A stretch of 64,000 nt of DNA. Source: Acheta domesticus. Lineage: Eukaryota > Arthropoda > Insecta > Orthoptera > Gryllidae. The notes under the pieces were generated by a model. The model saw nothing but the letters and a program-made list of their open reading frames with translations, had not been told where the DNA came from and did not search any database. The stretch covers positions 8,543,074 through 8,607,073 of the forward strand of contig JAHLJT010009355.1 in the NCBI GenBank assembly GCA_031308135.1, given 5' to 3'. Within the stretch, counting starts at the first letter, position 1, and every line of letters begins with the position of its first letter. Positions 11,571 through 23,989 of the stretch are shown here, piece after piece. A program made the translations under genes and the position numbers.

Positions 11571-12010
11571 AGCTAAGTCGAATTCAGCCGCTGTCGGAAG
11601 GAGAATTCTAGCGGCCTGTTGCTCTGATCGGTGGATTTCCGTGTTTTTTCCGATCAACATCAGACGAATACCGGAGCAGTACCCTAACAAACGGGCCACG
11701 GACCGCACGCAATATTCCTTCCTCTTCTTTGTTCTATCCTCTCCCCCTTACGCCCACAAGCAGTACACTATCACATTTATCGGGAGGCTAGTCGGGAGCT
11801 TACTTAGAGCTTGTCCCAGCTGAGGCAGTGCCCTGTTGATGGGAGATACCTGGTTAGGAAAACCCGCAAGGTGAAGTAGGTCGGCCAGATCTTGGCAACC
11901 AGCGAAAGAAGATCACCGCCACTTCCCACGATTAAAACATGCAATACACTTACGGGACTAATGACCTTAACAATTGACGCGCCCGCAATCACTAATCAAT
12001 CAATTTCAAT
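11571..12010 (+). mobile_element. SINE copy lacking the tRNA head
   Basis: Starts AGCTAAGTCGAATTCAGCC and follows the full-length SINE (41,588-42,170) to its 3' region: GGAGAATTCTAGCGGCC, GAATACCGGAGCAGTACCC, AACAAACGGGCCACGGACCG, GGGAGATACCTGG, TTACGGGACTAATGAC, TTGACGCGCCCG. The tRNA-like head is missing. The minus-strand copy at 46,829-47,191 begins at the same internal position. Confidence 0.85.
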
Positions 12011-13390
12011 GACTGCGTTTTGTAAGCTTCACACAAAATAAAAATTAAGGTACTCTCCGATTATGGGAAACAGAGATATTTACAAAATTATTGATATATG
12101 GAATTGTTAACTTAAAGCCATTTACGTGCAATTTGTTAGGTTCTTATTATGTTGTTCGCCATATTTTAGAAAAATAAGTGAGTGGATTGATGAAGCACAC
12201 CATTCTTTTAAAAGGAGACGGTGCTAAAAAAGTGACTCATCGAAGGTGCTCGTTAATTAGAACACAGTAGTACAGGGAGGTCTGTAACGGTTTACGCAGT
12301 ATCTCACTTCCTAGCTGTCATTTCTCTCTTACTTCCAAATGCATACAGTTATCTTCTATTCATTCTCCTGTTAACTTCATCTTTGTTGCATTTCTTAGGT
12401 CTACGTCTTTTATTTGTTTGAATTTCATTCCCAAATCATTTTTCTTCAAACTGCTTCATTCCAAAAACCTTGGCAAGTGATCTTCTGTCACTGATTCAGT
12501 TATATCAGTTACATCGGTGGATTCATACATGCATTCATATCCATACATGCATACACAAATTAGTACGACTAGAGCATTTAATACGTTTTAATAATTTTGA
12601 TGAGGTGAGTTTTGTTGAGTTAATGGTGACACAGAGGGATAAGTTAAGAATGGATGTTGCAGTCTATATTTATATCGTTTTCTGTAGTTTTTTCTTGTCA
12701 TTTCTTAGCTACGTCCATTTTCATTTTCGTGGCTTCCAGAAGGTTCTACCAAAAATGGGGACCCCAACTGATTATTAATGACGGACCAAGATGCCTTAGG
12801 CGTGAGTCTTCACCCCCATGATGAAAATTTAGATGCAGGTGACAGTGACGATAATGATGACTATGTGCTGGGATGATTGTGGCAACGATTTCGATGGCTG
12901 TGAAGACGAGACAACGACAGCTGTGAAGAAGAAGTTGGTTGATAGTCGTATTAGTAGGAGTTACTGGTAACAGAAATAGCTCAAGTATCAGTGATTAAAG
13001 CAGAATTGTGCGAATGATTGTACTATTGAAACAGAGACAATATTGATAAATGACGAAGAAAATGGATTTGCAGAAATGACAATGTTGGTAATGGTAACGG
13101 CGTGAGTGATAGTTATGGTAGAAATGATTATAGCGATCCATAAATAATTGTAAAAATATAAATGGCGTTAATAAATTAAGAGAAGACCTACATTTTTTTT
13201 ATTTTTCCCAATTTATGAAATGTTTTTAACGATGGTTAATATTTTTGGAAAATAAAATTTACCTCCAGATGATTTAAGAAAAAGCACTAAATTTCAAAAC
13301 ATTATTGAAAGTAAACTATTGTATGCATTAGTATATTCTCCGGACCGTCTGAATGGAATTTTATTGTGATATACTACTTTGATATTAAAC

Positions 13391-13391
<1 letters not shown>
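12011..13391. other. AT-rich non-coding DNA
   Basis: No gene recognised. The sequence before the (ATT)n tract (GATATTAAACG, 13380-13391) could be a retrotransposon 3' tail, but no coding supports it. Confidence 0.35.

Positions 13392-13446
<55 letters not shown>
13392..13446. repeat. (TTA)n microsatellite
   Basis: About 18 copies of TTA/ATT in a row. Trinucleotide A/T tracts of this kind commonly trail non-LTR retrotransposon insertions. Confidence 0.95.
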
Positions 13447-13447
<1 letters not shown>

Positions 13448-13999
13448 TAATTCGATTATCATGGGCAGTTCGTGACACCAGTGCAAATGATACGGTAACA
13501 CGAACAGTTTACAAAACAATTTTAATAATGTTGCTCATTACTTAACAATATTTTAATGTATCATATCGTGTTCAGATGTAAGGGCTATTGGACCGCAGAG
13601 TCATATACGTCGTTTTTCAACCACAAATGTTCTGTAAGTCTCGGGGCAGATGTATAGAGAGTATCATAGAAGTACCCAAAATCGAAGACAATGTTTTGCA
13701 CGGCATGGTTGCCGTCATGTGTTTGTGAGAAATCAACCAGGTCACAATCTCCACGTATCCCGTTTGCATAATCATTTCGTCCTCAATCGTTCATAGCATC
13801 ATCAACCCGATAACTCTTTCATACACTGAAAAGCAAAGACAAATCACCTCTGTAATCCCCTAACTGGGACGTACTTTCTTCGCCTACGTTCAGAAACGAG
13901 TGTGACACTCGTGGACATCCACCATTGCTCTTATTATTGACATGATCCTTTGAGGTAGAGCTTGCCAACGTTTGTCGTTCTATCTTCTTGAAAAACGGC
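13447..13999. other. Non-coding DNA, nothing recognised
   Basis: Mixed-composition sequence with no element or coding signature. Confidence 0.35.
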
Positions 14000-14315
14000 G
14001 CAAATAATCAACCTGTTCCGCGCGCCGCAAGTTCCGTGACCGGCCGTTCGTGCCGCAGCGCGGCGAGCGGGCGGCGTTCGATGGCTTGAGGATATCGCCC
14101 ATTTCGCCTCGCGTGCGCCGATGTGTGCTCGTTCATTACGTTATGGCTTCCGTGCCCCACCGCCGCGGCATACCGTAACACGCCGGGGGGAATATCGCCT
14201 TCGAAAGGATGTGGACCATTCTGTTTATTTCATTACGGCCGCACTTTCTCGCTCGAGTTTCCCACCCACGCCGCCTCCGGCACGCTCCCGCTCCGGGCTC
14301 CCGCTCCCCGCTCCT
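14000..14315. other. CpG-rich island leading into minisatellite
   Basis: CpG-dense from about 14,010 (GCGCGCCGCAAG, GCGGCGAGCGGGCGGCG). It contains AT interruptions near 14,180-14,230 and grades into the 15-bp array. Confidence 0.4.
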
Positions 14316-14319
14316 GGCC

Positions 14320-14970
14320 CCCGCTTCCGACACCCCGCTCCCGACGCCCCGCTCCCGACGCCCCGCTCCCGACGCCCCGCTCCCGACACCCCGCTCCCGA
14401 CACCCCCGCTCCCGACACCCCGCTCCCGACACCCCGCTCCCAACACCCCGCTCCCGACACCCCGCTCCCGACACCCCGCTCCCGACACCCCGCTCCCGAC
14501 ACCCCGCTCCCGACACCCCGCTCCCAACACCCCGCTCCCGACACCCCGCTCCCGACACCCCGCTCCCGACACCCCGCTCCCGACACCCCGCTCCCGACAC
14601 CCCGCTCCCGACACCCCGCTCCCGACACCCCGCTCCCGACACCCCGCTCCCGACACCCCGCTCCCGACACCCCGCTCCCAACACCCCGCTCCCGACGCCC
14701 CGCTCCCGACACCCCGCTCCCGACACCCCGCTCCCAACACCCCGCTCCCGACACCCCGCTCCCGACACCCCGCTCCCGACACCCCGCTCCCGACACCCCG
14801 CTCCCGACACCCCGCTCCCGACACCCCGCTCCCGACACCCCGCTCCCGACACCCCGCTCCCGACACCCCGCTCCCAACACCCCGCTCCCGACACCCCGCT
14901 CCCGACACCCCGCTCCCGACACCCCGCTCCCGACACCCCGCTCCCGACACCCCGCTCCCGACACCCCTGT
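14320..14970. repeat. 15-bp GC minisatellite (CCCCGCTCCCGACAC)n
   Basis: About 43 near-identical 15-bp units. Variants are CCCAACAC and CCCGACGCC units; one 16-bp unit near 14,398-14,413 shifts the phase. The unit is a multiple of three and contains no stop in any phase, which produces long overlapping frames on both strands (RHPAPDTPLPTP on +, GAGCRERGVGSG on -). These are not genes. Confidence 0.97.
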
Positions 14971-16200
14971 CTCGCCACCCCGCTCCCGCCATTCCACTCC
15001 CGCCCCCCGCTATTGCACCCCGCTCCTGTCCCCGCTTCCACGGCGCTCCTGCCCCTGGTCCCCACGGACGGCTCGCAATCTCTCCTTCGCCTTGCACCAG
15101 CCTCCGCTCGACACGGGCTCATGCCTCCGCCACCGTTGCTGACCCCGCCCTGTCCGCCGCCCACTGCTCCCGCTTCCCCTTTCCTTCACAATCCCCATCT
15201 CTCTCTGCCTCCGTTCCCGCTTCCGTCTCTGCCTTCGCTTCCGTCACGACTGCGGAAACTAGTCCACCGACGCACCTCCCCAAGTTTCCGCTTCCGTTGC
15301 CTTGCCATCACCATCACCCCTGCGCACCTTCAGCACTCTATCATCACCACCTCCACTCACCATTACCACCACCACCACCACCACGACCTCTCCCACCTCC
15401 AGTATCAGCTCCACCCCCAGTACCACCAACAGCACTGTCCCCACCACTACCATCATCACCGCCACATCACTACCAGCAACATCAGGAATTCCACCACTAA
15501 CGCCATTAACACCCCTGTTCCGCACCTCACTACACCACTCCTGCCGTGTAGTTCTTAGCTTCAATCGGAATTTCGTGAGTTCACAATTCTATCAATCCTA
15601 TAGGATTCAATCCTATCGGCTCGACTCATTCCGCTTGCCATCGACACCTTTCATCCCATTTTCAGTGCAATGCAAAATAACCATAATAATCAAACCCTTC
15701 ACCCATCCACTAACTCCCTCCGGCTATGGTGGTTTCAACACTCCTTAACAGCTGCTATACGTTTATTATCCTACCTCCTTGAGTATTCTCCCATCACTGA
15801 TTCTACGCAACCACGATCAATTTCACCCCTTCGACGTCTTCCTCAACCAGTTGCCTCCAGAGCCACCTTTGCTTCATCCCCTCTCCCTGCACCTCCACCA
15901 CAGTGGCAAGCAGGGAATTAGGACGGCCGTTTCGGTCTTAAGACTAATGCACTTTGCCGGCGCACTTTCCAAACGAAATTCCGCCCCCTTCCCCGCTTCC
16001 TCCACCGTTCGCGTTATCAGATTCCGCTTTCACGTAACCCGTTGCTTCCGGAGCGTTCGGCCTCCAAACATCGCGTAGTAGGCAATGCTCGCATATAACG
16101 GGTCGAATTCCATTAGGGGTGTAAAACGGGATATAATCTTCTACTCGAGTGGAAATATGTCCCAAATTTTCGTCGGCTCCAGCGATGCGCCTCCTCTACC
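14971..16200. other. C-rich strand-asymmetric DNA
   Basis: The + strand is rich in C and poor in G, with CCACCACCACCACCACGACC (15,367-15,386) and many CCATCACC words. No gene is recognised. It looks like decayed simple or tandem repeat sequence continuing from the minisatellite. Confidence 0.4.
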
Positions 16201-16240
16201 CACGCCGCCTCTCTCTTAGCCAGTCCTGGTGCGCGGGTTG

Positions 16241-16330
16241 GGTTGCATTAAGCCTGGTCAATGTAATTAGTATGGAACGGCCCAATAAAACACAATTAGT
16301 GATTTTAAGTTAATTGGCGCCGGTATCTAT
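16241..16330. promoter_or_regulatory. Candidate homeodomain-site cluster
   Basis: Within about 60 bp lie TAATTAG (16264-16270), CAATAAAA (16283-16290), CAATTAG (16293-16299) and TTAATTGG (16310-16317), embedded in CpG-containing DNA (AACGGCC, GGCGCCGG). Such spacing resembles homeodomain enhancer cores. No alignment is available, so conservation is not shown. Confidence 0.3.
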
Positions 16331-18110
16331 AGAGCGCGGCTGCCCGTGTGGTCTGACGATGTCCAGAAGGCCCTTGCTGCCGCCCGCGCTTTGGCTGCCG
16401 TCCCTGCTCTCGCTCCGCGCCTGCTGCGGACTTCCTTCTGCTCCTTCCTACTACTGAACCCTCCCTCTGCTGGGACCAGTGTCCTATTGGTGTTTCTGGC
16501 TCAAGACTTTCAAGGCAGAAGGTAAGAGGGAAATGGAACGAGAAGAGATAGAACGTGTCCATTAGACAAGGAATAGTAGTACAAATCCATTATATTTGCA
16601 ACCTTAAAGTCCCTTCGTCGACACTTTTCCCTCCTTTTAACACAGTAACCAATTCCAAACTACGTCTAGGTTCTTTCTGGACATTTCATACCTATTTCTT
16701 CCAACCGTTTTTTTCCCTTCGCCGCTGTCTTCAGTACCGGATTCAGTGCCTTAGTTTTCTTGTAGAAACGAAAAGTTCTTTATTTTCCTTAGAATCGACT
16801 ATGAATACAGTCATTTTGCAGTATCTCTCATATGATTCTCTTCATTTTTTCCTTCCTTGCAATGCCAATAGTTTCTTGCTCTCGTCTCTTTTCTCTCGTA
16901 TCTCTGTGTCATTCTTCTATTACTCATCTCACCCCACTCGTTTCGTTCCTTTTCTCTGGTTCTTCGAACAAGTGTTTCACCTGCTACATCCCCACCCCAT
17001 TCAGCTTTCACAAGAACTAGATAATTATTTTAAAACAAGTTTTTATTCAATATAATATCACGTTATTTGTCATGTGAAATAAGTATTATTTCAATGTTTT
17101 TAGGACACCAAATTGCGTGTGTTATATTGACACAATTTGTTTACCGTTAAAGGAAACGAATAATTATTCTCATTCTCATTTATTTTTGAATTAATATCCT
17201 CACACTCGATTTGAGAATATATTTTGTTTTTTATATTCTGAAAAATTATTTATGTATAATTTAGCGTGTATATTCCTTTTAATTGCTTCGGTTGTTACAC
17301 CTCATTCCCCGACAGAAATAGTAACTTTCTTCTTCCTCTCAAAACGTCATCATGTATTCTTCATGAGTCAGACTTCTTACTTTTGTATGTCTTTTTCTAT
17401 GTGCGTCCTTGACACTGATCTCGCATCAAGGTACAATTCTCAATTAATTAATAGTTTTTTCTTCTCTCATAAAAAAAGCGAAGTCGTGTTGCTTTTTCTT
17501 CAAGCCTGACTCTTCTTAAGGAATATATACTTAAGGAATGACTCTCATACTTTCATGATCCCTACCCTATCTCTTCTTCCTTTGGCGTAGACAACATTAG
17601 ATTGTCTGGTTCTTACTACTTTGGACAAATTATTTTATATCACATTGAATTCGATTCTTTACCGAGAGTGGAAATCTTCTTCAGCATATTCGTGATAATA
17701 TATTTTCCCTAAATGATTTACTGTACTTTGCTATTGATACTATTTACTCCCTTTTTTCTCTGGCTCCCTACTTGAGGTTTCTGGCAGTCCTTATCATCTC
17801 TAATCTCGCTACTATCCACCTCCCCTTATTTATTTCCTTACATACGTAATTTCAATCTTTTCTGTTTCATCACTGCCTCATCCTTTACTTCCCATTTCAT
17901 TCCAATTTCTACAAGCCTCCACTTCTAATCCTTTCAGTTTCCTGCATTTCCCGATTCAGTTTTCACTTCCATCATTATTTCTGAAACTGTCCCTATAGTT
18001 CTATTACTCCCGAGTGACCATCACCCCTAAAACCAACATTATCTATTGCCATTTACTTTCATCATTGAAGTGATCACAGTTGCCACTACATTTCACATGC
18101 AATTAATATC
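16331..18110. other. Non-coding DNA, T- and C-rich
   Basis: Continues the low-G composition on the + strand (CTTCTT, TCCCTT words). Open frames up to 166 codons (16555-17055) are Phe/Ser-rich and reflect composition. No family is recognised. Confidence 0.35.
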
Positions 18111-18500
18111 GCTTGTGGCGTCCATCCTCTAGCGCGGTCCTCGCCGCTTCTCCCAGCGCTCGTGTCGCCGCCTCCTTCGCCTGTGGCCGTCCGTCCGTCC
18201 GCGGGGCAGCGCTGCGGCGCGGAGCGGAGCGGGCGCGGGGCCTAAGCAAATGATGACTAGGCACATCCCGGCAACAAAAGAGCTCGCGGGAGACAGGGCC
18301 TCCACAGTAGCCGGGCCTTAAGTGTCTTAATTCCCTTCAACAGCTACTACCTGTGGGCTGCCGTTGCGGCTGCCGGCGGGCACCTGGCCGCTTTGCAGCC
18401 CGGCCGGGCGGCGGGTAGGGGGCGGCGGGCGGCGGGCAGTGGGCGGCGGCGGGCGACGTGAAGGTCGCGCCGAGGAGACCACCGGGCGCGCTGTGCGGGG
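18111..18500. other. CpG-rich island
   Basis: Dense CpG from about 18,130 (GTCCGTCCGTCCGCGGGGC, GGCGCGGAGCGGAGCGGG) with an internal AT-containing core, AGCAAATGATGACTAGGC (18,245-18,262). GGGCGGCGGGCGGCGGGC near 18,420-18,437. Possible regulatory island; no promoter element is certain. Confidence 0.45.
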
Positions 18501-18504
18501 GCGG

Positions 18505-19320
18505 CCCGCCCAACGCTGCCGCCGCCCCCACCACAGCCATTCCCAATCCCCACTAGCAACGCTACCGCCTGCCCTACGCTGCCGCCACCCCCACCACAGC
18601 CATTCCCCATCCCCACTAACAACGATACCGCCTACCCTACGCTGCCGCCACCCCCACCACACCCATTCCCCCCATTCCCCATCCCCATTAACAACGCTAT
18701 CGCTTGCCCAACGTTGTTGCCCCCTCCGTTCCACAGCCCTGAACCCACCATCGCTATCCCCACTAACAATGTTACCGTCTACCCAACGTTGCCGCTACCG
18801 CCACCATAGCCATTCCCCTCCATTCCTCATTCCCCATCCCCACTAACAACGCTACCTTCTGTCCAACGCTGCCGCCACTCCCACCACAGCCATGCTCCTG
18901 TCATACCCATCCCCACTAACAACACTATCGCTTGCCCAACGTCGCCACCTTTCTACCTACATCCCTGTCCCCACCATCGCTATCCCCATTAACAATGTTA
19001 TTGCCTGCCCAACGTTGCCGCCACCCCCACCACAGCCATCCTCCCCATTCTCCATCCTCACTAACAACACTACCTCCTGTCCTTTCCAACGGTGCCGCCA
19101 CTCCCACCACAGTTCTGCCCCCGCCTTCGCCATCTCCACTAACAACGCTACCACTTGCCCAACGCTATCGCCACCTCTCTTCCACAGCCCTGTTCCCACC
19201 ATCGCTATCCCCATTAACAATGTTATTGCCTGCCCAACTTTGCCGCCATACCCACCACAGCCGTGCCTCCGCCATTGCCATCCACACTTCAACACCGGCT
19301 TTGCCAACGTCATTCCTTGA
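18505..19320. repeat. 63-bp tandem repeat array, degenerate
   Basis: The landmark CGCTGCCGCC recurs at 18,514, 18,577 and 18,640, a 63-bp period. Units contain CCACCACAGCCATTCCC and CCCCACTAACAACGCTACC. Later units are longer and diverged but keep ACTAACAA(C/T)G and CCCAACG(C/T)TGCCGCC to about 19,250. The overlapping 90-160 codon frames here follow the repeat and are not genes. Confidence 0.85.
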
Positions 19321-20880
19321 CCCCACCTTAACCCCATCTTCTCCCATCCACGCGCCGTAATCATCGCCGGCAGCGAACTCGGCCCTGCCGAAGGGGTCGT
19401 TGGCGCCAAACATCGCTGCGGGACTCAACACCGCCTCCACCCTTGATGTCACCCTTGCCCATATCTCCTCTCATACAGGCGTCTCATTTTATGGGACATT
19501 AGGGTCTCACCACCGACGGTAGCTTTACTTGGCGTCAAGAGCAAGGAACCCGCTACTATCTCCCTTCAATCTCTCGATCTTTTCATTTTTTTTTGTTAAC
19601 GGCATTCTTTGCCATCACCTATACCCTCACTCTTCCCATATATGCCCCAAAATACTCCCCGCCAGCGAACTCAACCCTGTCGAAGCTGTAGACATCGCCA
19701 TTTTCTTCGCTGTGGATCTCACCTCCATTAACACCAAACATCGTAGCTTGCTCTATTCGAATCTCTTGATGTCATAACTGTTTTCGTTAACCCCATCCCT
19801 TTACTTCATCTTTGCCCCATCTCTTACCATACCCGCACCATAATCCTTGCCATCGCTGTCTCCGGTGCCGTCGACAAAGCCAAATATGACCCTGTCGTAG
19901 CTTTATACTTCTCTATTTCCATTGCTTTGGGCTTCTCACCGTAAACATCGTAGCTACTCTTAAAAACTCTTATACTCTTAAAAACCGTTTTCTATGCTTC
20001 TATTGTCACACTTTGTCCTCGCATTTCACATGGTCTCTACACTTGACCTCGACGCAATATCTTGCCAATGCCACTGCTCATTCTTCAGACACCTTCATCA
20101 CTCACTACCTTTCCCTTCATCACCGTGATCATGAGCTTTACTTGGCGCCACGAAATCAACTCTGCCTCAACTCCTGCGCCATCCGCCACTGTCCAGACTA
20201 GACTCCTCTCCTGCTGATAGCAACTCCCTTACCCGTGCCTTTCCAATTGAAATCATAACTACCACTTCCGTAGCGAGTGCCACCAACGGTACACCCACAC
20301 CCAGCGAACTCCGTCCTTGCCATCCTGCAGTCCGCCAATATGAATTCCACAACCAACACTCTATCCACAGCACGTATCTGTTGTGTTTCTCCACTTCAAC
20401 TACCACATCCCAAATTCCCACCATCAAACCTTGCCACCGCCAACATTTCAATTTTCAATTTTCATACATAATTTTTCTTACCCTTGTAGCATTTCGGATC
20501 ATCACAACCACTACTAATGTTATCACCGGCATCCTATTCACCGCCTTCACTATTTCCTTTACTCCCATTTCTACATCCTTCACCTGCATTAACACACCCA
20601 AAAATTACTACCAAGAACACATAAGTCTTCACTGGTTGAGCTACCTCGTAATTACCAACGACTATCTTCACCATCGCTTTCAGCATTGAGGTCTTCTTAA
20701 AGAGCACACTATCATCGTCTCTGGCCTTAACATCATTTCAACGCAGGCGACATTTGACATTATTACTGCCAATTCTATCATAACCATCCAAGCCACTTCA
20801 CGTCTTACTCTCCTTCACTGTCTCAGTCACCGTCACTGCCATTTCCTCTACTCCATCTCCACAACCGTCACCATTGCAGC
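19321..20880. other. C-rich DNA, probably decayed repeat
   Basis: Retains CCATCGCCATC, TTAACACC and CCACCGCCAAC-like words similar to the preceding array but without measurable periodicity. No coding recognised. Confidence 0.35.
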
Positions 20881-21396
20881 GTAAGGAGAGGATCTGGTCT
20901 TTTATGGCGGGGCTCCTCGCTCACTTTCTGAAGAGAAAGGAACTTCAATTTCCTAGAGTCCGTGGGTGTCTTTGAATGCATTAGCACTAGATTTATAAAT
21001 ATATCTTCCTCGGAGAACAAGTAAATACATATGAAAACATATGTCATCGCTGACATTCACGTGTAATAAATCATACGAAATGCTCACCGTAATGGACATC
21101 AAGCAACTCTAAATAAAAGCATTGGAAAGTAAGAAAGGGAAATGAGAAATACACTTGGTCGACAAGTGAAAGGAAGATAATGAGAACTGCACGAAAAAAA
21201 GTGAAGTCTCATGCTATGCTTCTTCTATTGTGTAGCTAGGTTGCCTAAAATGCAGTATTCATCAGATGTTTTCATTTAAAACAATCAGATTGGATCGCGT
21301 AGAAATATACTGTGGTTTTTGGTATTACAAATTGGCAAATAGCATTTATTTTCTGAGAAAGTAAAACGTAAATTCTGTGGCCACAAGACAAAAGTC
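20881..21396. other. Non-coding DNA, nothing recognised
   Basis: Composition returns abruptly to A-rich at about 20,880, marking the end of the C-rich domain. Confidence 0.35.
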
Positions 21397-22013
21397 TTAA
21401 CCGTTAACTGGTGACGGACCTTTAAACTTCTCTTATCGGTGACGTGCGGTGTGAGAGACCCCAAAAGTTTTAGGCAGATTATTTTTGATGTTCCATTTCA
21501 TGTTGACTTGACAATTTTTTCACGTTAACAATGCTACAATAAACAATAAAATATAAGTATTTGTTGTTAATAAGTAAAATGAAAATAATATAATTATTAT
21601 TACTCGCCGAGTAAATTTCTGGCTATAATTTGTTCCATACTCTTTCTTGTCTATTAATTACCTTAAAAACACGTAGAATGGTTTTAAATATTATTCACTA
21701 AATTTAAAAAAAACCTTCATTTAAATACGAAAATGCATTGTTACAAGAAAATTATCCATAAAAAAATCGCAATGCACATACACTGTGGGAAGAAAAGTCA
21801 CATTACTAGTGATGTGAGGTTTGCGAGACCGCTCCGAATCTTCAACTGGCCCTCAAAGGCGAACGGCTGTCATTGGTTCCACTGTCCCCCGTGTGAGTGT
21901 AGTTTAGAAAGAGATAGGAAGGTTCTGTAAAGAAAAACGTATTGCGACGAGGAGGGCTACGCGTTTATTTTTCCCCAGCGGTCTCCGACATCGCACGTCA
22001 CCAGTCAACTAAA
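21397..22013. mobile_element. piggyBac-like non-autonomous element (copy B)
   Basis: The left end is TTAA then CCGTTAACTGGTGACG. The right end, read in reverse, is TTTA then GTTGACTGGTGACGTGCGA. An inner motif repeats on both sides (GGTGACGTGCGGTGTGAGAG left, GACGTGCGATGTCGGAGACC right, read in reverse). Length 617 bp, AT-rich, no transposase. TTAA at one end and a one-base-off TTTA at the other suggest piggyBac-type integration. A related partial copy lies at 1,645. Confidence 0.6.
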
Positions 22014-23985
22014 CCTGTATACTTAAGAACATTTAGAACTTACTAGGAAAAAGTATTAAATCAAAAATTATGGAACTAGAGACTGCACATGAAAATTGCA
22101 ATTTTGCGCAGAGTATTTTGAAAATTGCAATTTTGCGCGCAATTATTATTATTATTTACTTAGCAATGAAGCCTTCAGAAATATCTGTTCACAAAATCTT
22201 GCCTGCAAAATCGCAGTTCTCATCTGCATCTAGTTCCATGATTTTGGATTTAATACATTTTCCTTGTAAGCCCACAACTTACCTTGCGACCACAAAATTG
22301 TTCATCGGAAGAATCCCCTAAATGAGGGGAGGATTGGAAAATAAATATCCGAAGCGTATCTCCATTTCTGTTTGTATCCTAGTTTTACGTAACAACAAAT
22401 TATCAAGGTGCTTTATCATCCTGTCAAATATTTTGTTGAATAATTGTGTTTCTCCTATGTTAAACATTATCCGAAAACATTTGAATTCTAAATAATGCCT
22501 AATCTGAATACTGATTCTTCCTAAAAAATGTATTTTTTGAAGATTTATCAAATTGAAACTAGCTCATCAATTACAAAATGACGCATTCCGGGAGAATATA
22601 TTTCGTTGTTCTGATTTGCGCTTCTCTGGGTATTCCCACAATGTGGTACGCATGAAGCCAGCAGAATCTATGTAGCAATATCTCGAATTCTATTGAAACA
22701 CTATCCGTTCCTATATTTTTATCTTTATGCAGATGAGGGAGAAAGGGGCAAGAGTTCATACGCGAGAAATCTCGCATAGGTAGTAGATGTCTTGCATAGG
22801 TAGTAGCTTTCTCGCTAGTGGTTCCGAAAAATTGTTTTTCATGGAGGAACTCCCTTTAGAAATAAAATCTTCAATTTTAACGCGTCGTGGGTATTTGCGT
22901 TCTTTCGGATCTCATCTATCATTGCATTAGACAAAAAAAAAAAAGATGTGAAGCAGCTACTCATCCGTCTTTTGTCGCTTCAGCTGGCGCTCAAATGCAC
23001 AGCTGTCAGCGGGCTTTGTTCTGGCTGTCCCTTGACCATAGGTACGTGAATGTTTCGGCTGAGTGGTCACGAAAGCAACTATGGATAGCCGAATATTTGA
23101 AGTGAACTTCTCGTCCGTACCTTGCCAGTACTCGTATTCAAAAGCTCACAAGCGTCGGTTCATCTTGTGTTTTTCAAGGGATGACTGAGCTTGTGGGACA
23201 TCTCTTCGAAGGACATGTCAACCTGCTGATCTCTTCATTCATACGAGGTTCTTCTGTCTCAACTAAATTCATTTGAAAGTGAGAGGTCCTGTATTGATGT
23301 GATTTTCTATTCATTTGCTATATTCCAGGCCTTGTGCAGGTATTGTGTATTTATATAATGACATAACATTGGAAGTGTTCAGATTTTTTGGGTTGTCATG
23401 CATGTAATTTTGCTTTACACTATCTGTTTAATTAAAGAAATAATTGTATATCAAATATTTATTAACAATTTTTATTTAATTTTTTAGTATATTGTTTTAG
23501 TGGATATTTCAAAATCTTAATCAACACGAATTTTTCTATTTTGTTAGTAGAACAAAAGTTTTATTGGATGATACAACGACTCCACTAATACGTTAAATTG
23601 TAACGTCCTGCTGATTGCTTTCTGTGATCACCGATCATTCTCATTTGCATCACTAGAACGTTGTAGTGATATGTCTTTTGTACTTCATAACAACAAAGAA
23701 AACAATATAAACTCCATCTCATTAAAATTACACACATCTACTACACTAAGAGTAGTATTCAACATTGGTATTCCTTTATTTCTGTGATGAACATGCAAAC
23801 CTTAGACAGAGAGAAGAGAAACAGAGAGTAAAAGACAGAAAGACGGAAAATCAGGCTAACTGACAAACTATCATACCGCAAAAATTTACCCACAAATACG
23901 TCCAAATCCCCTCTTAGAAATCTGGTACTTTTCACCTGGGTTCCGATTCCTTTTCACCTACTCTAGACTTCGTTTCACTCAATAT
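22014..23985. other. AT-rich non-coding DNA
   Basis: Minor features only: a direct repeat GAAAATTGCAATTTTGCGC (twice, 22,090-22,140) and GCATAGGTAGTAG twice near 22,774-22,807. No gene recognised. Confidence 0.4.
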
Positions 23986-23989
23986 CTAC

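Noticed and set aside
14121..15500. Open frames of 250-460 codons on both strands
   Set aside because: They are translations of a stop-free 15-bp tandem repeat and flanking C-rich DNA; every frame is open and none has domain content.
18327..19452. Frames of 95-160 codons around the 63-bp repeat
   Set aside because: They follow the 63-bp period (a multiple of three) and appear on both strands.
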